64,000 nt of DNA from contig NC_088295.1 in assembly GCF_032854445.1 (NCBI RefSeq), forward strand, positions 49,587,385-49,651,384. Reading direction: 5' to 3'. This document shows, in pieces, positions 50,601 through 62,600 of the stretch. This DNA comes from Liolophura sinensis. Taxonomy: Eukaryota > Mollusca > Polyplacophora > Chitonida > Chitonidae. Numbering within the stretch: position 1 is the first letter of the stretch; every line of letters begins with the position of its first letter. Made by a program: the position numbers and the translations under genes. Below the pieces are notes generated by a model. It ran no database searches, was not told where the DNA came from, and worked only from the letters and a program-made list of their open reading frames with translations.

Positions 50601-53600
50601 TGAGTGAAGTAAAAGTATGAAGTGCCAAATGAGAAGAAATTGATGCTGGGACTGTGAGTTTTTTTGTATCATCTAAACATCAGCCACATGTGCACATGTG
50701 CTACATGTGAAGACAATAGCTGTGTGTAGGGCTCAGAAAGCAAGATATTATGGAATTACCACATATATTCGCCACGAAATGAGATCAAAATTGTTGAAAA
50801 GACCATGAAGCGAATGTCAGGTGTGTGGATACCTTTTCTCCCCATCAAAACTCATGTATCTGGGAATATATTGGTATAATTTCCTGAACTGTCATTGAAA
50901 TCACCACCACCAGATGCTGAGAAAATTTAGGTGGATAGAAACTATCTGTTTACATTGTTCTGATATTCTTATACATTGTTGTGAAGTGAAAAGGTGATAT
51001 GTTCCATCATTTAATCTTCATGCAACACAACATGATTTTGGCTCTTCTTTTCCTAGTGCATCTATAAATCTTTTGGAAGGTGTAAATTAGGTGAAGGCTG
51101 GTGATCTGAGCTGAGGCTCACCTTGGTGTTTACACTCTTCATACTTTTAGACAAGCGGGTACATTGAATGATGTATTGAAGACAGAATGAATGTTTGATC
51201 CTTCACATGAAGGAATAATACCCTAAATCTCACAAAGTTTAAATAAACTTAGGAAATTTAGGAAAATGGAAACGAATTTCTCAGTATGGATTTGTTTTTT
51301 ACTGGGTCATGAGGTTCCGCTTCACTCTATCAAAAGTATCAGCTGGACAGTACTTTGGTTATATTTTGACATGCTCGCCACCTCTGTACAGGACCTGAAA
51401 GTGATAGACATTTTGACATGCTCGCCACCTCTGTACAGGACCTGAAAGTGATAGACATTTTCACATGCTCGCCACCTCTGTACAGGACCTGAAAGTGATA
51501 GCACAAACTGTTGATTTAAATTATGTCGTAGTACTCATCAAAATGTTAGAAAAAAAGTTTACCTGTTAGTTCTATTGTAAAGATCTAAGAATAATTATTT
51601 TGAGAATTGTCAAATATTGGGGGATATAATTTAGTACTGTGTTCTGATCAATGTTGGGGAAGTTTAATTCTGATAAATCATTTGAAGAGGATTCTATGAT
51701 TGTTCTTCATTGTTCTGCCAAAAAAAAAAAGGATTAAAAAAAAGAAATGACCTACCTACCTTTTTTTGTTATAAAGGGCTTGTAACATCAAACAAACATT
51801 ATTTTAATAAAAATTATTATTTTATAAAGCGTTTACATACACAGTAATAATAACAATTAAGAATGGCTTCCACTTCAGGACTTTTAATTTGAATGTTTAA
51901 TATAAGAATAACCCAGAAGGTTGAGGGGATGTTCCATTTGAGACATAAAAACCCACTTACCAACAGCATTCAAGTCTTTCATATTGAACTAAGAATAAGT
52001 GTACTTCTTGCTCTTATGATGTACCCTTCAGGGATAAAACATATCTTTCGAAATTTGCAGAATTCGTAAATGGGGAACACTAGCCAGAAGTTCCTTATGA
52101 ATATACAACCACTTAGTTTATTTTGATGTATATAATAAAAATTCATGCTTTTTGTACATGTTAAAAACTACCTAAAGGAGAATCATGAAGCAAACAGTTT
52201 ACTTTGAATATGAGAGACCTCTGGTCAAGGTTGTGAACTTGTGCCATATTTAATGAAGCCAGTGATTCTCATTGGTCATTGGTTTTTGTGTGGTGAGTGC
52301 TCCAAATACGATGCCTGGGTTTTACCTCGCATGGACAATGTTGAAAGTGGTATCTTGAAAAGTACTGAATGTATCAAGCTCAGCTTTTCCAAACATGTAG
52401 AGGACAATAACACAAGGTGGATGTTTCACCGTTGATTCCCTGCAGGCTTAGTAAATACCGTAAAGTACAAAATTCATGACTTAGTGTATTGTGCATATTA
52501 AAATCAGTGGTAATCAAAATGGTAGAGGTGGTATCTCAAAAAGTATACTGCATATATTGAGGTGAGGTTTTACATACATGTAGAGCACAATAAAACGAGG
52601 AGAGTGTTTGATCGTTGATTCCCTGTAGGCATAGTAAATACCGTAAATTAGAAAATTAACATGTAGAGCACAATGACATCCTGTTGTATTACTTCATGTT
52701 TACTCACACAGCGATGCACTTTCCCATTGAACCCTCTCTTCTCCCTCCCCAACTCAGCTGCGCTGTACCACCACCCACCCCAATCCCCATATATTAAGCC
52801 AAAGCGAATCCCCTCCCCCCCCCCCCTTTTAAATCTTAGGAGTATTTTTGTGAGGCAGACTGACAATCATTGGTCATTAAAAACTGTACTAAAACCATGT
52901 TATATTTGTGGGATGTATGTACTTTCAGGAATGTGAGGAGAGTCTCTATCATTTGCTAGATGCAGCGTCTCAGATTTCGTACAAAGACATGGTGAATACA
53001 GGCATAGAGAGGTACATGTATGTATCCCAATTTGCCTGCATATAAAATTTAAGTTTATGAATTGTTTCATGAAGCTCAAGGCACAGAGTAACAGATTTCT
53101 AGCTGAATATTCAATGCCCAATTAAGCAAATGAATGTAAAAGCTAGCTGATGGTCAGATTTTGTTTATTTTCCTTTTTGTATTGGTTTTTTACATTGTAC
53201 TCAAGAACATTTCACTTATACGACGGCGGCCACAACTATGTTGGGAGGAAACTGCGGAAACCTACGACCATCTGCAATTTGCTGACAGACCTTCCCACGT
53301 AGAAGAAGACAGCATGAGCTGAGCTTGAACTTACAGAGACCACACTGGTTAGAGGCTGGCTTTGTTTTTCTTCTGTGCGGAATTTATAGTTAACACACAA
53401 TTTAATCCATAAATCCATACATCTCTGGGAGACATTTCATTTCAATTTTCACAGTATGCCTTGTGAGATATATGTCCAGGTACCTACAACTGCCACACAA
53501 AGCACAAGTTCACTCGGAGAACAATTGTTTGTCAGTGTCATAAGTCCAACAAATGTGACATCAACTGGGTATCAACACTGTTGGTTATATTGAACACTGC

Positions 53601-56600
53601 TTTAGGATTCACGTAAACACATTACTTTACATGGGGGCGTCCATGGCCGAAGGGGTTAGCATGCAATGACCCAGGAGAGCTTCCGTCCAATGTGGTTGCT
53701 GTGAGCTCCTCTCTGGCTGTATGTAGAAATGTCTGCCAGCAATCTGCGGATGGCCTTGGGTTTCCCCCATGCTCTGCTCGGTTCCCTCCCAAAAGGGAAA
53801 TATTTATGAGTATGACATAAAACACCTATCAAATAAATACATAAATAAACATTATTTTACATGTATCAACTTTTTAGTTATGTTTTTTAGTCATGTGACT
53901 ACAAGAAAGTGAAACTTACTGTATTATGGATTATTGTAACTTTGTTATGATTCATTGTATGCACTTGTGCTTTAAATGCAGGTATGCAGTCCAAGAGTCA
54001 TATGCAAGGAATGCTGTTGATATCAGTAGAGACTTTTTCCTACTAGTCTCAAAGTCCTATCGTGCCCCAGAGGCCACTCTAATTCCACCAGCAGGCAAAC
54101 TTGGTGTGATGTGTGTAGACCGACTAGCAGAGCTTCATGAAGTATTGCCTCCAGAAACAGATCCCAAAACACAAGAGAAAAACAAAAAGATGGTCATTGA
54201 GGTATATCAAAAATACAAAAAAGGAATTGTCAGATATTTGGAACATCTGGATACCATCTGGATAACATTTGGAACAATGAGCACTGGAGAAAACTTAATG
54301 GTAAGAGATTTTTTTTGTTACAAATCCACATATAAGCACTATGTGCATTTCTGGAAGCCACACAATGATGTGAAATTGCTGCATATGTCACCCAAAGTCT
54401 AAAACTTTCTAAGTAACACTTTTCCTTTCATTAATTTCTTATCAGAATACCTTAAGTGTTGGCATGAAAAGTATCATTTTACAGTCTTTATCACGATTAT
54501 GTGCACCTAGAAGTGGATTTTTACATACTATTCTTTAGATGAAGTACAGTGATGTGTAATTATTCTGAAAATCATGAAAGTAACAGTTTTACACTGAGTG
54601 TTTTGGAAGTTGATAGAGTTTGATTGGAACCTTGAAAGGTGTGTAGATCATAGTGAATGGGCAACATTTCACTCGTATTCCAGTCACCTGAAATGACTTT
54701 ATAGTGATCATGTCTGCTAGTTAGTTCACTTGCAGAAAGACAAAACTTCAGAAGATGTGCTCCATTTACCTGTTGGAAGCGCATATGAAACCTCTGTGGA
54801 GCACATATCTGAAGTACTTATACAGTAGGGCGCTTTCTCTGGAACAGGTGCTCTTTTTCCTCACTGGTAGTACTGCTTATATTGAGCTTCAGGTTTTGCC
54901 CACTTGACCTTAATACAAGGGAGATGTTCACAATTCACAGTGTGATCTCTTTTCTGTTGGAGTCACCATTAGGGTAAATATTAAGTTCGCTATTTTAAAA
55001 AAAGTACTGCATGCATTGAGCTCAGTCTAAATCACAATGACATGTGAAATTGTTAATGCCCCCTGTGCAGGTTAATTACTGTAAATTACAAAATTCACGA
55101 CTTATCCTCTTGTGGTATATTGGAATGTAAGTCTCTTTGTTAATTGGAATCAGTAATAAATTAAATGTTATGGGTACCTGGTACTATATAATAAAAATAC
55201 TAAATGCATTGAACTCTTTTAGCCTTTCTTTTAGCCTTTTGCTCATTGGAAGTTATGTTAAGACACTTAAATACAAGTGGTGCTAAATGTATTGAACTTG
55301 GGTTTTGCGTATTTGTAAAGCATAATAATGTAAGGGGCTTGTTAATTGTTGATGCTCTGCATGTGTGTTAATGACTATAAATTATAACATTCATGACCAT
55401 CAGATTTTTTTTATGCATTAAAATCTATGTTGAAGCAAGTGTTTAAATACTGATATATGAATTGAGGTGAAGTTTTGCATTTGTTTATCTCCTACAGCTG
55501 AGCTCTGGCTATGACCTTGCTACCAAGTTTGTTTCTTCACCTCAGACACTAAATTTATTACAAAAGAACAACAGAAAATACTTCTCAACCAATTACAACC
55601 ATATGTAATGTATCTGTCACTAATGTCTATGTCACTTGTGTAGGTGTAAGGTGTCAACCTTACCATGCCTGGATCAGAATTTTACATATTGTGCTAGAAA
55701 TAGCCAAAGGTCAAAGCATTTAAAGTTTATACTTCCAGGCATCGCTGAAAGGCACTTAACAGCTTTAATTACACTTTTCAGCTCTTGACAAATGTTGTTT
55801 AACTCATGGTCAGAACTCACTAAATGCCTGGATCTGACACTAGGTTTAAAGGAATGCGCTATCTGTATAATTTCAGATATTTTGGTGGTTATACATATCA
55901 TTGTTATGGACCATACTTTTGTTATTACAAAAACAAATTTGCATACGATTTGGCCTATCTATTTGTAATATCAGTTGATGTGGCATCCATATATGCATGT
56001 ATGAATTTCACCTTAGCAGTGATTTAATGAAGTCTTGGGAACAAGACATCTTTTTTGATATGTAGTTATAACCATTGGATATAACGATGATAGATTTTAT
56101 GGTATTCAAGGTACAAAAAAAATGACAACTCTTTCAACGTAGCATTGATTTTCGCTGAGACAATTGACAGTTTGATTTTCTCACATAAGTGACTTTTCAA
56201 CCGGAGAAGACTTTGCAAGAAGAAATTTACAGATGCACAATGCCAGCTTTTTATCACACAGAAATCACACAGTTTCTTGTAGTCTTTTCACTGAAACCTA
56301 ACCATGCATAAATGAATACAGTACATCAAATAGCCATGTGAACTTATGTTGTTTTATTTGTTTTTGTAGGTGAAAAACGACCTTTTCTGCATGAAGTTTT
56401 GCTGTGTGTGGTTGGAGAACATGTGGCACGAAGCCTTAGTTGGGAACTTGCAGAATGGACTTCTCAAGGTGGGACATTAACATAAATACAAAATTTGTTT
56501 TGAATTGTTTGCCAGTTTTTGTGATTAACTCAAGAAATGTCTTGAATTCAAGATTTTCTTGCCATAATTAACCTGTCACCCGAGATGACGGCGAGAGATT

Positions 56601-59600
56601 AGATGGTTGTATGAGAAAGTATTTTTGGAACGTGGAATGCAGTTGTTATAGCTTATCCTAACCACCTCAAGTGGAGTGCACACATCCTCAAATGGAAAAT
56701 CAGCATTATGATTGATTTCGAAACCGTGAATGAATTAGGTAGCGACATTGTGAATTTTGTCTGGTGTAAAAGTTGTGTGATGCACATGGACAAAATATGT
56801 TTGTCAGGCTTCACTACGCTAAGAAGTACATCGTGGGTACATGTTACATAATCATGCTCAACATGGTAATGCACCCCAAAAGCTGACCTTCTTGCACCTG
56901 CAAGAAGAAGAAAGCTAAAAGCGACATGTGCATGCAATCAACCAAGCACAAGTGCTGTTGGACTTATCCAGATGGACTATTAAAGTGTGCTGTTTTATTA
57001 ATTAATCTTATTGTTACTCGTTGAAGCATGCCAATGCTGCACAATGTCGTAGCTGCCTCTCACCAATGCAGTTGCTGTGAGTTCAAGCCCATCTGATGTT
57101 GCCTTCCTCCGCAGCCATACATAGGCAGGCCTGTCAGCAACCTGGAGATGATTTTCCACTGATGCTGCCCGATTTCCTCCCACCATAATGCTGATCACTG
57201 TCGTAAAAGTGAAATATTCTTGAGTATGCCATAAAACACCAATCAAAAAAAATAAATATTGGCACTATGGCTTCAAAGGGAAAAGAAGAGTAATGAATGA
57301 GAATTAAATTTTTTTTTTTTTTTTTTTTTTTTTGTCGCCTGTACAAAATACTGGCATAGCTTATGTTATACAAGTGTTTGCGTCCCAACAACAGAGAAAG
57401 CAATGTTAACCAAATGTTAGGGGTGGTATCTTATGAAATATGACATGTATTGTTCTCAGGGTTTGCACATATGTAGAGCACAATAATTCAATGAGGATAT
57501 TCCATAGTTGATTCATTATAAGCTTATTAAATGCCGTAAATTACATAATTCATTACGTACGGTATTGTGTATTACAATAAGTGTTAAGCAAAACAGTTGT
57601 ATCTTAAAAATACTGCACATATTGAGCTCAGGTTTTGCATGTGTAGAGCACAGTAATTCAAGGGGAATGTTCCATGGTTGTTTGCTGAGTACATTATATT
57701 AAATAGCATAAATTACACAGTTCAAGACTTGGTGTATTGTGTATTGTAAATGTTAGGGGTAGTATCCTAAAAACATGCATATAAAGCAACGACATGACCA
57801 TCATCGCTGATGCTGTGTGAGCATATTAATTACTGTAAATTCACAACTTCGGTACTTTATGTATTGAGCTGAAGTTTTGCACTCAGCTTGTGTCTCTTAC
57901 ATGCAAGCTCTTTGGTTAGCTTACCACCAAATCTGAGTTGAATTTTTTGGGTCATTAAAGGCACAGGCTATTTATATTACCCCCTCCCTCCCTTACAAGC
58001 CTGTCAAATACCCTAGGTAAAGAAAAAATTCACTATTTAAAACATCATTAGTTGTCTTAACTGATTCTCACTATTTGACAGAATAGAATTTAACTTGCTC
58101 AGGTACCTGCATGCAGTTAATTTTAGGCTTGCATTTACAAGAACTTGCTCTCAAACATTACCGTCTTAGTCCATGCCAACGTTCTGGCTGCAGCGGTGTC
58201 TGCTCACAGTCTCTAGTACATTATGCAGAGAGAGGCATTTCAACACATTTACCACAATACATATTTCGGACTATCCTATATCCATTAAAGTATGTTAACA
58301 CTCGTTCACGTTGGCATTTAAAGAATTTACCTTGCCTATAAAGTTTCTGAATTATGTACTCATAATCTGTATTTTACAAAGTGTCATGCTTGCAAGCAGT
58401 ATGAAGCTTATAAACATGGCCTGAGTTCCTATTGTGGGAGTCAACCAATCACAATCTGTTCTGTAATTCTTAAGTTCAGTTTTACTGAATTTGTAGAGAA
58501 GCATACATGTGTGCTTATACATTGATTATAACGTGCAATTTGACATACTGGTGTTATATAATGTATTTGTTACATGTGTAATGTGTCCATATATCATTCA
58601 AGTAATTTTATGTGTTGAATGTTTTCAGGATAAAAGCACTAAAATTCTGGACTACTACACTCATACCAGTACAGACTTGAATTCCCTCCACCATCGTCTG
58701 CGTGAAATTTTAAATCGAAGAGCTTTTGGGCAGTTGGAAAGACTGTGCAAGGTAATTTAACATGTGATGTACTTGAAACAATGCACTTCCTGGTTTTGGA
58801 TGGATATCTGCGTTGACAGATTTAAGTTGTAATTATATAATTACTTGCAAGCTCATTCACATCAGCTCCTCACAAAAAAAGAATTCCTCCACTTTAGCGC
58901 GTATTCATTAAATAACCTAATTATTATACACCAAAGAATAAATCAACTTCAACTAGGTATCAAACTTTATTTCCTGAAAATTTATGTGACACAGACATTT
59001 AAGATGGTGAAACTAGTAGTAATATTTTTATGACTGGTGCAAGATTATGTACACAGAGAAACAATGTGTTGTCACTGAATGACATGGTTACTTCATGTTA
59101 CGAATGCCGACATGCAATATGATCATTGCCAATGGTGACATGGCATATGAAAAACATGCAGCACAATGGCCACAGTGTTAAAACATAGGCAAACCTCAGA
59201 GGTGTGTTCTAAACACTCTGGAGACAAAGTGTGTCTTGTGGACAAGGTCCAGTGTATACACAGGAGACCACTATGCAGTAACCAGTTAGGTTGCCGGTTT
59301 GAATGTGGAGCTATATGGGACTTTACTTAGGGACCTTTTCTCATGGTCTTATTTCCTTGGTCCTTTGACTTGCAGCTTAACGATAGAGTTAACTTAACTC
59401 ATATTATAGGCTTGCTTGCTTTTGTGAGGCTCTCCTATTGTGAATGTAATGGATTCATCTTCATTTGACCTGTTTTTGTGGGCAGTGTTATCTTTTAAGC
59501 AAGATACTGGTATCTCAAAAACTAAATATATAAGACAGCATGATCAAATATATGGCAAACTTTTCAGCTTCTTTGGTTGTAATTTAAATGAGACCTTTTC

Positions 59601-62600
59601 ATAGAAATATATGTAGCTGTTTGTAAAAAGGTTAAATTAATTTTTTGTTTTCATGTTTGCAAAATAATGTGACATTAAAATTCATAAATAATTTATGTTT
59701 TAAGGAAGTTGACAGCCGTGCATATCATTGGAAGGAAAAAGACCTAAAGAGATTCGCTGCTTTGCTGTCCGAAGTGATGCTGAAGTCTTGGCCAAGTGAA
59801 CAACAACAAACATCAGCTATCCTATCACACATACTAGAGTGGGGTGCATTCTCTTTCTTCCTGCAGTTCTGTGAGTTTAATCTTGGCATTTTCATAGAGT
59901 ATTGTGTGTAAAGCAGTTGACATCTGTGTCTGCAGTTGCTCATTCTTTATACTGAAGATGACCTCTGCATCATCGAAACTCCTTTTTTTTCTTTTTTGAG
60001 TGTTCAGTTGTGGAGGTTCACCTCAGATCAACATCAAATATCAGCCAGTCATGCTTAAGCTTAGAATATTCATTGGTTTCTTTGATTCTGTTTGGTCACT
60101 GGTTTTGATGTAATAACTGCTTCAATAATTATCCTATTTTTTAGTACGCCTATACTTTGTACTAGCTTAGGTACATGTAGTGTCATACCTTGAGCACTGG
60201 CATCCAATAACAGAGAAAATTGTGTTAATTGAGGTAAAAGTCAAAGGTGGTATCTTTTAGAGTAATGCATGTTAATTGAGTTACGGTTAACCATGTACAG
60301 GTTAAGCACTACAGCAAATGAGAGATGTTCCATCATTTGTTTTAATTACCCTACAAAATTTACTACTTAGCCTGTTGTTGACAGGAAGTCATGGGTGGGA
60401 AGCCTGGAGTTAGATGTTGGGTGCTAGTGTGAAATTAATATCAATGAATCCATTCAATAATCAAGAAATAATGATCCTTTAGCTTGTCCTTGTTGATCAT
60501 GCAAGCACACTAAATGTGAAAAAGTTGTAATTTTATATTCAGCTTCCTGCAGCGCCTCATTCTAACATGTCAACTCTTCCACATAGATCATGCTACAATA
60601 AACAACAGTTTTTAGATAAAGAATCATTATTTCTGTAGTATTATATCTACATTTTTTGTACCTCAATTTGTACATTTTTTATTAGACAGGAAAAGTGAGA
60701 AAGCAAAGCACAAATTAAGCAACCTTTTCCTCCTCTCCCACTAGATTTACTGGTCCGCTACCAACAAATGTGCAAGCCTTTGAGAATAACCAAGTTCTCA
60801 CTCAAAGCCGAGGGTGAAGCATGTTTGCAGCTATCGGTTGTTGCTTGTTTTTGGAATTTCTTATTAGATCTTGTATAAATTTCTGTGTGTGTTCATGTTG
60901 TTTTGTTTGTTTATTCGCGTGACTTTGTTGCCATCTGTGTTGATGAATATAAGTCACTTTCGCATTTAAGATGGCTGCCATTTTTTAAACAAAAATGTCA
61001 TGAAATCTCGCATTGCAATGGAGCTGGGTGCTAACTTTCACTCAACAGCGTATATTGTAACCAAGCAGCCCCATGCTTACTACATTAAACATTAAATGAC
61101 ATTGTCAACTCACCATTCTCAGTTCTCTGGTTTACACATTATTATATTGCATTGTTTTAATTGAAATGTGTAACACAAAACTACTACGTAATTTGTTTGA
61201 TACAAGTGATGTAAAATATGTGAAATTCAAGGGATTAAATATATTTTATAGTAGCAGAAGCTCTGTCAGAGGGAAAGCTGACTAGCCAGTCAAAGAGCAG
61301 GCAGTCTCTTAACCAACAAATCAAATGAGGGCAGGATACATATAGGTCATGTAGCACATGGGCCAGTCTGCACAGTGAAGCTTATCATGGTAGACAAGGT
61401 TTAAAGTTAATGTGGCTCCAGATTTGAATACTAAAAAAGAAAAACTTAAAGGGAAATGGCAAATTGAAGTTCTAATAAAGCCCATCAGGAGGGCTGCTCC
61501 TTACATTTCTAGGTCTGGGGCAAACCAACCCGCTAGCCAACACCTTCTCCACAAATAAACAGTCTAGACATCATTTAATGCTTGGTGCGTTTAGTCATAA
61601 AATTCATTTCCCCAGCAAGGTGTTTCATGTGATGACCATGGCACCTACGATAAACATGGACTGCAGTCTACCACATTACATAATGTCCACCTACTAACTA
61701 ACTATTTGCGCCACAAGTACATGATATTATGACGTGAACCGTAATTTCTTTCGGGCTGCTCTGTCGTAAAAAGTACATGTCCTGTTTCAAATAGTTGTGT
61801 ATTCAACCGTTTACAATTATTGTTCCATGATTTAAAGCAATACCAATCATTTGCGATATCGCTGAAAAAAAAAACACATTCTGCTATTAGGTGGCACTTG
61901 ATTTATGGGGATGGTCATTTAAGTGTTGTGCTTTGTGGATCTAATAATGACTTTCCTTGGTTTGTTTTTGTTGGAACAGATGGATCAAAAACTGATAGCA
62001 TGCTTCTACCTGAGTGTGTTGAGAAAATTATTTGTGCCATATCTTTACTGGAAGCGCTTTGCAGGGAAATTATGGAAGGAGCCATCATGGTTTCCACATT
62101 CAATCTTGTTTGGCCCCACAAGGAAAGATTGAAGGAAATGCTTCAAATCTTGGCCAAAAACGATAAACCCGGGGAAAGAAGTTGCAATGAAACTGACTGT
62201 GTGATGAAGCCTAGCTGTGTGATAACAGCATTGGAATATCGTTATGCCGAACTCAAGGCCTTTGAAGAGAAAAGAGAAAAAATTCGTGAATTTCTAAGAC
62301 TGTGTGAAAGGATTTCCCATGGTAAGATGTACATGTTTGAGTATATATTTTAATATATAGAAAATATAAAAATATATATATATAGATATAAAATATATAA
62401 TATGAAGAGAAAAGAGAAAAAATTCGTGAATTTCTAAGACTGTGTAAAAGGATTTCCCATGGTAAGATGTACATGATTGAGTATATATTTTAATATATAT
62501 TCTTGAAAGAGAACCGTTTATCGATCTTCAAGAAAAGTCATATGAAAATGCCTGACTGTCTAGAACCCAGTTTTTGTGCTACTTGCTATTTTAAACTTTT

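Noticed and set aside
61820-61979. ORF start upstream of exon 18
   Set aside because: Phase from exon 17 requires entry at 61980; the upstream part is intron in the same open frame.
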